64,000 nt of DNA, from positions 1 through 64,000 of the forward strand of contig UQKY01000001.1 in assembly GCA_900541785.1 (NCBI GenBank), written 5' to 3'. The stretch is from an uncultured Collinsella sp. Its GTDB lineage: Bacteria > Actinomycetota > Coriobacteriia > Coriobacteriales > Coriobacteriaceae. The notes below the pieces were generated by a model. It was not told the origin of the DNA. It saw nothing but the letters and a program-made list of their open reading frames with translations, and did no database searches. Numbering within the stretch: position 1 is the first letter of the stretch; each line of letters starts with the position of its first letter. A program made the position numbers and the translations under genes. Below are positions 53,761-62,053 of this stretch, piece by piece.

Positions 53761-54339
53761 CTATTCCTCGTACGCGCCCTCAAGCCGAAGCAGCCACTCC
53801 TTGCGGTCAAGCCCGCCGGCATATCCGTTGAGCGAACCATCGGCGGCAACCACGCGATGGCACGGCACGATAATCGAAATGGGATTGCGTGCAACCGCAG
53901 TCCCCACGGCACGGGGAGACACAACGGGCGCCTCGTTTCCCGGTACACGATGTCGAGCCGCAACACGCTGGGCGATCTCGCCATACGTAGCGACCTCGCC
54001 ACGCGGAATAGAAAGCAGCTCGTACCAAACTTCACGCTGAAACGCCGTGCCGATCATATGCAACGGCGGCGTAAACCGAGGTTCCTGCCCTGCAAAATAA
54101 GCATTCAGCCAAGCCCAGGAACGCTCAAGCACCGAAGACGCCGCACCATTTGCCGGACTCACCGACGACATGCCGCCAGCACCAGAAACTGCATCGGCGC
54201 CTTCAACATGTTCGGGATCTTCTTTGAGAAGCGTGGAGCCAAAATGCTCCTGCCCCTCAAACCAAAGTCCCGTCAGACCGTGGCCATCAGCGGCAAGCAA
54301 GATTTCGCCCAAAGGCGAAGCAAACGTCGTCGTGACCAC
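53761..54339 (-). CDS. ogt: Methylated-DNA-protein-cysteine methyltransferase
   Basis: 192 residues. FASPLGEILLAAD starts it; VATYGEIAQRVA, RAVGTAVARNPISIIVPCHRVV holds the acceptor cysteine C160, and GYAGGLDRKEWLLRLE is the end. It takes alkyl groups from O6-alkylguanine in a single suicide reaction. Residues 35-75 contain a Ser/Gly/Ala insertion. The start is GTG with AGGAG five bases upstream. Confidence 0.94.
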   Translation of the reverse strand: MVTTTFASPLGEILLAADGHGLTGLWFEGQEHFGSTLLKEDPEHVEGADAVSGAGGMSSVSPANGAASSVLERSWAWLNAYFAGQEPRFTPPLHMIGTAFQREVWYELLSIPRGEVATYGEIAQRVAARHRVPGNEAPVVSPRAVGTAVARNPISIIVPCHRVVAADGSLNGYAGGLDRKEWLLRLEGAYEE

Positions 54340-54417
54340 CAGCGGCTCCTTTCAAAACTCCGCAACATAATACCGCGAATTGTGCAGACAACCCCAATCG
54401 ACCCCAAAGCCACCCAA

Positions 54418-54498
54418 GGCAGCAGGCGCAACGCGCCGCAGCTGCCGGCCGCGCCCCACAGTCCCCAAAGGCGGCAGGCGCAAAGCGCCGAGGCCGCC
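54418..54498. repeat. Two related GC-rich hairpins
   Basis: At 54418-54446 and 54470-54498, each is GGC-GC-GGCGC-AA(C/A)-GCGCC in form and the two are alike base by base at most positions. They lie in a 402-base gene-free stretch between ogt and asd. Low-complexity frames here are not believable genes. Confidence 0.65.
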
Positions 54499-54599
54499 AC
54501 CGGGACCAGGGCCCGCAACAGCCGCGCGCCCCCACATCAGGCCAGCGGCCCCAACCAACAACGGCCCCATCGCAGACTGCTCGCAGCCGAGTCACCGCA

Positions 54600-54729
54600 G
54601 GCGGGGGCCGGGCTTAGCTTTCAGAACACTCCGCAGACCAGTGTGGCGCCTTGTCCGCGGCTCCGAAGGAGCAGGACAAGGCGCCACACATGGTCGAGGA
54701 CGTTCTGAAAACTAAGCCCGGCCCCCGCC
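54600..54729 (-). repeat. Nested long hairpin with conserved core (element C)
   Basis: Arms of 28 bases with one mismatch (54600-54627 and 54702-54729). Read on the minus strand, the 5' loop strand is GTCCTCGACCATG (54689-54701) and CTGCGGA is at 54630-54636. The inner stem is 16 bp and perfect (54641-54656 with 54674-54689), capped by CTCCTTCGGAG. It begins 12 bases after the asd stop codon on the same strand. Confidence 0.9.
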
Positions 54730-54741
54730 GGACAGGTCACA

Positions 54742-55767
54742 CTACTCGCAGAGCAGCTTAGCGATCTGGACGGCGTTGGTTGCCGCGCCCTTACGGATTT
54801 GGTCGCCGCAGCACCAGAAGGTGATGCCACGCGCGGCCTCGGGGTTCGAGATGTCGCGGCGTACGCGACCGACCCAAATCAGGTCCTGGTCGGAGGTGTC
54901 CATCGGCATGGGGAAGCGGTCGTGCGCATCCTCGGCGCCCATGTCGTCAACGAGCTTCACGCCCGGAGCGGCAGCCAGCGCAGCGCGGGCCTCTTCCACC
55001 GTGATGTCGCGCTCAAACTCGAGCGTAATGCTCTCGGAGTGCGAACGCAGCACCGGCACGCGCACACAGGTGCAGTTCACGCGCAGCTCGGGCAGGTGCA
55101 TGATCTTGCGGCCCTCGTTTTGCAACTTCATCTCCTCGGAGGTAAAGCCCTCCTCCTTGACGCCGCCAATCTGCGGAATCAGGTTGCTCGCCAGCTGGGC
55201 GGCAAAGGCGCGCGGCTCGGGAATCTCCTCGTCACGGCCCAGAGCGGCCAGCTGAGCCTCGAGCTCGGCCATACCGGGCGCGCCAGCGCCCGAAGCTGCC
55301 TGATACGTGGACACGATCATACGCTTCACGCCGGCAAGCTGGTGCAGCGGCCAGGTGGGAACCAGGCCGATGATAGTCGCGCAGTTGGGGTTGGCAATCA
55401 GGCCGTGGTGCCACTCAATGTCATCGGCATTGATCTCGGGCACGACCAGCGGCACCTCGGGATCCATGCGGAAGGCGTGGCTGTTATCGACTACGACGGC
55501 GCCGCGCTTGACGGCCTCAGGCAGCAGCTCCTTCGCGATGTCGTCGCCGGCGGCGCCAAGTACGATGTCACAGCCCTCAAAGGCCTCGGGGCAAGCCTCT
55601 TCGATCACGATCTGCTCGCCGCGGAACTCAACGGTCTTGCCCGCGGAGCGCGCACTTGCCAGCAGCTTGAGCTTGCCAACCGGGAACTCCTGCTCGTTGA
55701 GGCACTCGAGCATCTGGGTGCCCACGGCTCCCGTCGCGCCCAAAATAGCAACCGTGTACTGTTTCAT
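54742..55767 (-). CDS. asd: Aspartate-semialdehyde dehydrogenase
   Basis: 341 residues. The NADP motif is AILGATGAVGTQML (8-21). The nucleophile is C129 in NPNCATI, and the active-site His is in VPVLRSHSES. It reduces 4-phospho-aspartate to the semialdehyde, the branch point for Lys, Met, Thr and peptidoglycan diaminopimelate. ATG at 55767 has AAGGGGGAAG upstream and starts the conserved Rossmann strand; an in-frame extension to 55854 is not credible. lysC is upstream on the same strand after a short gap. Confidence 0.96.
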   Translation of the reverse strand: MKQYTVAILGATGAVGTQMLECLNEQEFPVGKLKLLASARSAGKTVEFRGEQIVIEEACPEAFEGCDIVLGAAGDDIAKELLPEAVKRGAVVVDNSHAFRMDPEVPLVVPEINADDIEWHHGLIANPNCATIIGLVPTWPLHQLAGVKRMIVSTYQAASGAGAPGMAELEAQLAALGRDEEIPEPRAFAAQLASNLIPQIGGVKEEGFTSEEMKLQNEGRKIMHLPELRVNCTCVRVPVLRSHSESITLEFERDITVEEARAALAAAPGVKLVDDMGAEDAHDRFPMPMDTSDQDLIWVGRVRRDISNPEAARGITFWCCGDQIRKGAATNAVQIAKLLCE

Positions 55768-55941
55768 GCTTCCCCCTTTAAAGGTTTTGGCTTTTGCCCG
55801 CACGCCGAGCAGGCCGATTATTGTTGCCAGTGTATACAAGAACAGGGCGGGCACGAAACCCGCCCCGTCGAAACGAAACCGAAACGAAACGCCCCGCGCT
55901 AGATTTTTGGCACTTGTCCCAAAAATCCACCGGGATAGCAG

Positions 55942-57330
55942 CTACTTGTGGAGCGCGGCCAGAGCGGGATCGACCGGCGCGGAAGCCTCCAGGTCGGAGA
56001 CCTTCACAATGCCGTTTTTATCGGAGAAGGCACGGTAAATGGTCTGAATCGCCAGGTCGAAGTCCTTCTCCTCGACACCGATAATGATGTTGATCTCGTC
56101 GCAGCTCTGCGAAATCATACGCACGCTCACGCCCACCTGGCCAAGCATGCCAAACAGGTGGCCCGAGATGCCGGCACGACCACGCAGGTTACGACCGACG
56201 GTAGCGATGAGCGCCAGGCCCTCGACGACCTCGATCTCGAGCGGCTCGACCTCCTGCTGAATGTCGCTCACAAGCGAGTACAGCGAATCGTGAACGTCCT
56301 GCTCCTGCACCACGGCGCCAAAGCGGTCGACACCGGTGGGCATGTGCTCAACGGAAACGTCATAGCGCTCGAAGACCGAAAGCGCGCGGCGCATAAAGCC
56401 GACACGGGGCTTGGTGCGGTCGCGGGCCACATTGATGGCGACAAAGCCGCGCTTGCCAGTCACGCCGGTAATGATGGGCTCTGCCTCGCCCTCATCAGCC
56501 GTCTCGCTAATGATGGTGCCGGGGTCCTGCGGCGCATTGGTGTTCTTGATGACCAGAGGAATACCCGCCTCGCGCACGGGGAACACGGCCTCCTCGTGCA
56601 GAACGCTTGCGCCCATGTACGAAAGCTCGCGCAGCTCCTCGTAGGTAACGCGCGCAATAGGCTGAGCCTCGGGAACAATACGCGGATCGGCAGAATAGAA
56701 GCCCGAGACGTCGGTCCAGTTCTCGTACAGGTCGGCGCCTAGGCACTTGGCCAGGATCGAGCCCGAGATATCGCCGCCGCCACGATCGAGTAACCTGATC
56801 TGGCCCTCACGCGTCGCGCCGTAGAAACCGGGCATAACAAAGCCGCCCTGCTGACCGTACTCCTGCACCAGCTCGGAGGTGCGGTTCATGCTGAGCGTAC
56901 CGTCGTGATGGAACGCCACAACCGTCGCGGCATCCAGGAACGGCAGGCCCAGGTACTCGGCCATCAGGCGAGCGGTGAAGTACTCGCCGCGGCTCACGAG
57001 CTCCTCGGTGGAGTAGCCGCCCGAGCGGGCGCGCTCGGCAAAGGCCGCGAACTCCTCGCGGATGGGATAGGTGAGCTCCAGCTCGTCAGCGATATCAAAA
57101 TAGCGCTGGCCAATGTCCTCGAGCAGCTCCTCACACGACACGTGATACTTAACGTGCGCGTTAACCAGGTAGAGCAGGTCGGTCACCTTGGTGTCGCCCT
57201 TAAAGCGGCGGCCGCAGGCGGAAACCACCACAAAACGGCGGGCAGGGTCGGCGTCGACGATGGCCTTGATCTTCTTAAAGTGTTCGGCGTCGGCGACCGA
57301 CGAGCCGCCAAATTTGGCAATTTTTATCAT
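55942..57330 (-). CDS. lysC: Aspartate kinase
   Basis: 462 residues. IAKFGGSSVADA starts the kinase domain; RGGGDISGSILAKCLGADLYENWTDVSGFYSADPR is the Asp-binding region. Two C-terminal ACT domains (about 310-460) give allosteric feedback by lysine and/or threonine. It phosphorylates aspartate. The gene is 174 bases upstream of asd and divergent from thrC, so one promoter region at 57331-57433 serves both directions. Confidence 0.96.
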   Translation of the reverse strand: MIKIAKFGGSSVADAEHFKKIKAIVDADPARRFVVVSACGRRFKGDTKVTDLLYLVNAHVKYHVSCEELLEDIGQRYFDIADELELTYPIREEFAAFAERARSGGYSTEELVSRGEYFTARLMAEYLGLPFLDAATVVAFHHDGTLSMNRTSELVQEYGQQGGFVMPGFYGATREGQIRLLDRGGGDISGSILAKCLGADLYENWTDVSGFYSADPRIVPEAQPIARVTYEELRELSYMGASVLHEEAVFPVREAGIPLVIKNTNAPQDPGTIISETADEGEAEPIITGVTGKRGFVAINVARDRTKPRVGFMRRALSVFERYDVSVEHMPTGVDRFGAVVQEQDVHDSLYSLVSDIQQEVEPLEIEVVEGLALIATVGRNLRGRAGISGHLFGMLGQVGVSVRMISQSCDEINIIIGVEEKDFDLAIQTIYRAFSDKNGIVKVSDLEASAPVDPALAALHK

Positions 57331-57433
57331 GGCGTGGAGGTTACCTTTCTAAAAGCCTCTGCAAACCTGTTTTGCGCGCTCTGATACCATGGTTTCACCG
57401 ATTGGGACCAAGGTATCCGAGGAGCACTGTTAT

Positions 57434-58951
57434 ATGGGAACTTATCATAGTACACGAGGACGCACTTTATCATGCTCAAGTAAGGTGGCAATCCGTACCG
57501 GCATCGCTCCCGACGGGGGTTTGTTTGTCTCGGACGAGCTTGGCACCCAGCAGGTCGATATCAGCTCGCTTGCTGATAAATCGTACTTTGAAATCGCTCA
57601 AAATGTGTTGGGAATGTTACTGAACGATTACACGGACGAAGAAATTTCGGCGTGTGTCGACGAGGCATACCGCGGCACGTTCGCGAGTGAAGAGGTCACG
57701 CCTCTCGTCAAGCTCGACGCAGCACCGGGCACCGACGCCCCTCAGACCTATGTGATGGAGCTCTTTGGCGGCCCCACGAGCGCCTTCAAGGACGTCGCCC
57801 TGCAGATGCTCCCCCGCCTGATGGCCCGCACCTCCGCCCAGGACGGCGGCGCCGAGCGCATCATGATCGTCACCGCCACGTCGGGCGACACGGGCAAGGC
57901 AGCACTCGCAGGCTTTGCCGACGCCCCGGGCACGGGCATCACCGTCTTTTATCCCGAGGGCAAAGTCAGCCGCGTGCAGAATCTGCAGATGTCCACTCAG
58001 GAGGGCGACAACGTCGCCGTCTGCGGCATCCGCGGCAACTTTGACGACGCCCAGAGCGCCGTCAAGCGCATCTTTGCCGATAAGGAGCTTGCCGAGCGTC
58101 TGGATGCCGCTGGCACGGTGCTTTCGAGTGCCAACTCCATCAACGTCGGCCGTCTGGTACCGCAGGTCGTCTACTACTTTGCCGCTTATGCGCAGCTGTT
58201 GCGCGCCGGCGCCATCGAGGCCGGCGACGCCGTGGAGTTCTGCGTACCGACCGGCAACTTTGGCGATATCCTGGCCGGTTACTATGCCAAGCGCATGGGT
58301 CTGCCCGTCGCCAAGCTCATCGTCGCGAGCGACAAGAACAACGTGCTGGCTGACTTCCTGACCACCGGCGTCTACGACCGCAACCGCCCGTTCTTCACGA
58401 CCATCTCGCCTTCGATGGACATCCTCATCAGCTCTAACCTGGAGCGCATGCTCTACTTCCTGTCCGATGGCGACTGCGAGCTCGTTGCCGGCCTTATGGA
58501 GCAGCTGGCACAGACTGGTCGCTACGAGGTTCCCACCGACCTGCTGGCAAAGATTCAGAGCGTCTTTGGCTGCGGCTGGGCCAGCGAGGACGAGGTCCGC
58601 GCCGCCATCAAGAGCTGCTGGGATGCAAACGGCTACGTGATCGACCCGCACACCGCTTGCGGCTATCACGTCTTTGAAAAGGTCGCTCCCGCCGAGGGCG
58701 CCAAGGCCCGCGTGCTGCTTTCGACCGCCAGCCCCTACAAGTTCCCGCGCGCCTGCTGCGACGCCCTGGGGCTCGACGTTCCCGAGGACGACTTTGAGGC
58801 TATGCGCGTGCTCGAGCACGCAACCAACACGGTTGCCCCGGTCCAGCTCGCCGAGCTCGAGGCCAAGCCCGTCCGCTTCGAAGACGTCTGCGACGTAGCC
58901 GACATGGCCAACTACGTGGAGCAGGCTGCAAAAAAGATGGCCACCAACTAA
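57434..58951 (+). CDS. thrC: Threonine synthase
   Basis: 505 residues. The family-typical start is MGTYHSTRG; PLP Lys is K119 in FGGPTSAFKD. TATSGDTGKAALAGF and VPTGNFGDILAGYYAK bind the cofactor phosphate and substrate. It converts O-phosphohomoserine to threonine. ATG at 57434 is preferred: GAGGAG lies nine bases upstream. Long form as in fungi and some bacteria, about 70 residues longer than E. coli ThrC. thrB follows. Confidence 0.95.
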   Translation: MGTYHSTRGRTLSCSSKVAIRTGIAPDGGLFVSDELGTQQVDISSLADKSYFEIAQNVLGMLLNDYTDEEISACVDEAYRGTFASEEVTPLVKLDAAPGTDAPQTYVMELFGGPTSAFKDVALQMLPRLMARTSAQDGGAERIMIVTATSGDTGKAALAGFADAPGTGITVFYPEGKVSRVQNLQMSTQEGDNVAVCGIRGNFDDAQSAVKRIFADKELAERLDAAGTVLSSANSINVGRLVPQVVYYFAAYAQLLRAGAIEAGDAVEFCVPTGNFGDILAGYYAKRMGLPVAKLIVASDKNNVLADFLTTGVYDRNRPFFTTISPSMDILISSNLERMLYFLSDGDCELVAGLMEQLAQTGRYEVPTDLLAKIQSVFGCGWASEDEVRAAIKSCWDANGYVIDPHTACGYHVFEKVAPAEGAKARVLLSTASPYKFPRACCDALGLDVPEDDFEAMRVLEHATNTVAPVQLAELEAKPVRFEDVCDVADMANYVEQAAKKMATN

Positions 58952-58960
58952 ACCCCTTAT

Positions 58961-58991
58961 AAGGCGCCGGCGAAAGCCGGCGCACCTTCTT
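58961..58991 (+). terminator. Terminator-like hairpin after thrC
   Basis: GCGCCGGC-GAAA-GCCGGCGC, with flanking AAGG/CCTT also able to pair, then TCTTTTATC. It would reduce read-through into thrB. Confidence 0.8.
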
Positions 58992-59015
58992 TTATCAGAT
59001 ACCCACCGGGATGAT

Positions 59016-59100
59016 GACGAACGCACACAGCGTGCCTGGCTGTTTCGTTCGTCGCGAGTTCCGCACGAGCCGGAAAGCACTTAATGTGCTTTCCGAGCGA
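59016..59100 (+). other. thrC-thrB spacer with two hairpins
   Basis: GACGAACG...CGTTCGTC (59016-59053) encloses an ACAGC/GCTGT stem. GGAAAGCAC-TTAAT-GTGCTTTCC (59072-59094) follows. No leader peptide rich in Thr or Ile is visible, so this is not a classic attenuator. Confidence 0.55.
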
Positions 59101-59155
59101 GCCAGGACTGCCCGAGCAGCGAACTAAACGGCCAGACCCGCCCAGGAGGACTCAC

Positions 59156-60037
59156 ATGATCAAAATCACCGTCCCAGCAACCAGCGCCAACCTAGGCATC
59201 GGCTACGACACCCTCGGCATGGCCGTCAGCCTCTACTCGCACTTCACCTTCGAGCGCGCCGACAAGCTCACCATCACGGGCTGCCCCGAGGAGTTCCAAA
59301 ACGAGAATAACCTGGTCTACGTGAGCTTTGTGGATGCACTGGCCGCATGGGGCGAGCCGGCCTTCCCCGTCGCTATCGACATTCAGACCGACGTGCCCGT
59401 CGCCCGCGGCCTGGGTTCCAGCTCCACCTGCGTCGTCGCCGGCATCATGGCGGCCGCCGCGCTGACAGGCCACACCGTCGACCGCGCCGAGCTCGTCCGC
59501 ATTGCCACCGAGGTCGAGGGCCATCCCGATAACGTCGCCCCCGCCATCCTGGGCGGCGCCGTCTGCTCCTTTACGCCGACCGACTCGCTGCCCCAGTGCC
59601 TGCGCTACGAGGTAAGCGACAAGCTTCGTTTTATTACTGTGATTCCGCCCTACGAGGTGCATACGAGCGAGGCGCGCAAGGTTGTGCCACAGGAGATTCC
59701 ACTCTCCACCGCCGTATGGCAAATGGGCCGCATCGCCGGCATGACGCGCGGCCTGGAGACCGGCGACCTTGACCTGATTGCCGCCGCCAACGACGACCGC
59801 ATCCAGGAGCCCTATCGCCGCCGCCTCATCCCCGACTACAACGCTGTGCGCGACACCTGCCTTAACGGCGGTGCTAAGACCATCTGGATCAGTGGCTCCG
59901 GCTCGACCCTCATGGCCGTGACTGACGACACCATCGTGGCAAAGTTCCTACAGGTCAAGCTGCGCGAACAGTTCCCCAAGTGCGACACGCACATTCTGAC
60001 GTGCGACACAGAAGGCGCCCAGATCGAATACCTGTAG
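59156..60037 (+). CDS. thrB: Homoserine kinase
   Basis: 293 residues of the GHMP family. IKITVPATSANLGIGYDTLGMA starts it, with GLGSSSTCVVAGIMAAA (about 85-101) as the phosphate loop and GAKTIWISGSGSTLMAV near the end. It makes the O-phosphohomoserine used by ThrC. GGAGG six bases upstream supports ATG at 59156. A nested hairpin (element B) begins 24 bases after its stop. Confidence 0.96.
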   Translation: MIKITVPATSANLGIGYDTLGMAVSLYSHFTFERADKLTITGCPEEFQNENNLVYVSFVDALAAWGEPAFPVAIDIQTDVPVARGLGSSSTCVVAGIMAAAALTGHTVDRAELVRIATEVEGHPDNVAPAILGGAVCSFTPTDSLPQCLRYEVSDKLRFITVIPPYEVHTSEARKVVPQEIPLSTAVWQMGRIAGMTRGLETGDLDLIAAANDDRIQEPYRRRLIPDYNAVRDTCLNGGAKTIWISGSGSTLMAVTDDTIVAKFLQVKLREQFPKCDTHILTCDTEGAQIEYL

Positions 60038-60060
60038 CGCCCTGCCTCATTGCTCTCACC

Positions 60061-60177
60061 GGCCCCCTTGGGGCTTCCCCTGAAAACGTCCTCGATCATG
60101 AATTGCCCCGTCGTGCGCTTCGCGCGACGGGGCAATTCGATCTGCGGATTGTTTTCAGGGGAAGCCCCAAGGGGGCC
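60061..60177 (+). repeat. Nested long hairpin with conserved core (element B)
   Basis: Perfect 27-bp outer arms (60061-60087 and 60151-60177). GTCCTCGATCATG is the 5' loop strand (60088-60100), the inner stem is 13 bp (60101-60113 with 60125-60137), capped by TGCGCTTCGCG, and CTGCGGA (60142-60148) is the 3' strand. Only the loop strands and cap are conserved with elements A and C. Confidence 0.92.
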
Positions 60178-60256
60178 TGCGCAGCCTCGACAGGATAATC
60201 GCATTCACTGATTTAATATTGCGTTCCTTCGGAGTAACGGACAAGAAGCCTTCACG

Positions 60257-60300
60257 ATGCGGAAAGATTTGGGGGCAAAGCCCCTGGCCTCCCCTACGTT
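60257..60300 (+). repeat. Partial relic of an element-A-like hairpin
   Basis: TGCGGAAAGATTTGGG, then GGCAAAGCCCCTGGCCTCCCC, closely follows the 3' half of element A at 47490-47525. It has no 5' half, so it is probably a decayed copy. The rest of 60178-60453 shows nothing clear. Confidence 0.6.
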
Positions 60301-60453
60301 AACTTCGCTGACGGCGGCTACAGGGACCTACACTCTGGAAAGTCGCCGGGCTGATTTTTTTGGCTTCTATTTGATAAAGGCACACTTCCCACCATCTCAT
60401 TCGCCCTATAGCTCTGTTTTAATTTCTAATTGATGATCGATACGTGGCGTCAT

Positions 60454-60717
60454 CTAATTATCTTCGCTACTCAAAACAGCCCCAAGTTTACGTACTAGCG
60501 TCTCAACAGTAATTCCGAGTGCATCCGCATAGACAAACTGCTCATAAACCCTAAGGCTGCGTTCCCCGGTCTCGACCTTTGAGATGAACGACTGAGGTAC
60601 CCCCAGTTTCTTTGCGAGTTCAACCTGAGTGATACCTTGCTCCCGACGAATCTGGGAAAGGCATTTTCCGCATGTCCTGTTAGCATCAACGTTCATGCCG
60701 TTTACGCTATATTCCAT
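60454..60717 (-). CDS. XRE-family helix-turn-helix regulator
   Basis: 87 residues. The HTH is GITQVELAKKLGVPQSFISKVETGERSL (about 32-59). CGKC near the N-terminus is an extra cysteine pair. I chose ATG at 60717; the TTG at 60732 lies within a palindrome, and no good ribosome-binding site exists, so a leaderless transcript is possible. The divergent partner encodes a membrane protein. It probably binds the perfect palindrome between the two genes. Confidence 0.8.
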   Translation of the reverse strand: MEYSVNGMNVDANRTCGKCLSQIRREQGITQVELAKKLGVPQSFISKVETGERSLRVYEQFVYADALGITVETLVRKLGAVLSSEDN

Positions 60718-60721
60718 TGTG

Positions 60722-60744
60722 ATATATCCCAAACTGGGATATAT
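60722..60744. promoter_or_regulatory. Perfect palindromic operator between the XRE gene and its neighbour
   Basis: ATATATCCCA and TGGGATATAT are perfect 10-bp arms separated by AAC. It is five bases upstream of the chosen XRE start. Confidence 0.8.
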
Positions 60745-60820
60745 TTATGTCACCGGCCATTTCACCTGCCGTAGCTGTTCGCATAACACACTTAAGTACG
60801 GGAAAGGAACCTTGATAAAT

Positions 60821-61816
60821 ATGAGTGACAAGATGAAGGGGCCCGGCGAGTCTGACGAGCGGATGCCGGATATCGAAGAGAGCCAGTTTTCTGAGGGCGC
60901 TGACAACACCCCCCTCCCAGAAGAACAGCCATCTAATGAAGATGGCACCGCATGTAAAAAAGATGAAAGCGCCTCACTTCTAACTCGCGTTATTCAAAAA
61001 TTCGGCGGTAAAAAACGGGCAGTCACTGCGGCCGCTGCGTTAGTTATTGTCATTTTCTGTTTGCCCATGATGTTTCCTCAGTTGTTTTGCACTCACAAGC
61101 TATGGGCCAATGCAACCTGTACAAGCCCTCGCACATGTAAAAGTTGCGGCAAAACCGAGGGGGAACCGCTTGGACACAAATGGGAAGAAGCAACGTGCAC
61201 GGTTCCGAAGACCTGTCAACGCTGCGGTAAAACCGAGGGGGAACCCCTTGGGCATCAACCGGGCTCGTGGACTACCGAAGTTGACTACGTGGACGCCACC
61301 TCAAAGGAAATACGAGAATGCGAAAAATGCGGAGAGGTCGTTGACACCCGCAACGAGAAGGAAATCACATCTTTTCTTGGCGACGGAAAGTTTTCAATTT
61401 CCCCAAAAGGCTTTATTGATCGACTTAACGAGGAATTCTCCGATATCCCCAATTGCAGCAGCATGAATGCGGATTACGAACTAGACGATAGCGGCATGGG
61501 GCTCGAACTTCAGATCAAAAACGGTTCAAAGATTGCCGGTATTGGAGGCTTCTTTTCGAACTCGAGTAACCCGGTGCTACTCAGCTATCTTGGATCCGAA
61601 AACTGCTTCAAAAACATAGTCATGTACTTCGAAAACTCCGACTATGCCGCGGCGACAGCATTGGCAACTATACAAGCAATCGATCCAACACTTTCGTTTT
61701 CAGACGCCAAGGAAGTTGGTGCTGCCTGCGTAGATACGCCAACTGTCAAAAATGGAATTACGTATGCAATCGTAGCTTCGAATGGAGAGTATTGGCTAAG
61801 CGCTCGAATTGAATAA
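60821..61816 (+). CDS. Membrane-anchored protein with duplicated cysteine-rich repeat
   Basis: 331 residues. An acidic cytosolic segment (1-65) leads to one helix (about 70-92). Two copies of an ATCT-PKTC-CGKTEGEPLGH repeat follow; each has three or four cysteines and a terminal histidine, probably binding zinc. A conserved-looking C-terminal domain (about 175-331) ends in YWLSARIE. ATG at 60821 is preferred although AAAGGA is 12 bases away. Proteins with this repeat type are found at the surface of gut Clostridia and Coriobacteria; function unknown. Low G+C for the window. Confidence 0.75.
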   Translation: MSDKMKGPGESDERMPDIEESQFSEGADNTPLPEEQPSNEDGTACKKDESASLLTRVIQKFGGKKRAVTAAAALVIVIFCLPMMFPQLFCTHKLWANATCTSPRTCKSCGKTEGEPLGHKWEEATCTVPKTCQRCGKTEGEPLGHQPGSWTTEVDYVDATSKEIRECEKCGEVVDTRNEKEITSFLGDGKFSISPKGFIDRLNEEFSDIPNCSSMNADYELDDSGMGLELQIKNGSKIAGIGGFFSNSSNPVLLSYLGSENCFKNIVMYFENSDYAAATALATIQAIDPTLSFSDAKEVGAACVDTPTVKNGITYAIVASNGEYWLSARIE

Positions 61817-61892
61817 TTTTCTTTGATTACTAAATTCAGACGCCTCTTACTTGCGATATATTAAAACTCAACCCCTGGCAGCATCGTCAATC

Positions 61893-61934
61893 GAAAATTG
61901 CCCCGCCGAGCACTTTAGCTTGGCGGGGCATTTC
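61893..61934. terminator. Terminator between the convergent genes
   Basis: TGCCCCGCC pairs with GGCGGGGCA, flanked by A and T runs. It serves the Cys-rich protein gene on one side and the XRE-type gene on the other. Confidence 0.75.
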
Positions 61935-62053
61935 AATATGAAAGCGGATTTAAATATCAACAAGGCCTGCACGCTCCAACGAGACAGCCGGCTTCGCTGC
62001 TCAAATTGCCCTTGGTGAACCACAAGTTGAGCAATCAGTGGCCAGAATCCCCT

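Noticed and set aside
54360..54590. Pro/Ala-rich frames in the ogt-asd spacer
   Set aside because: Low complexity on both strands, no start signals; better explained by GC-rich hairpins.
57331..57433. Lysine riboswitch upstream of lysC
   Set aside because: The gap is only about 100 bases and shared by divergent genes, too short for the usual aptamer of about 170 bases.
57617..59080. A 487-codon minus-strand frame over thrC
   Set aside because: It is a shadow of thrC; no conserved motifs and wrong codon periodicity.
59101..59155. Threonine leader peptide before thrB
   Set aside because: The short frame there lacks Thr/Ile codon runs.
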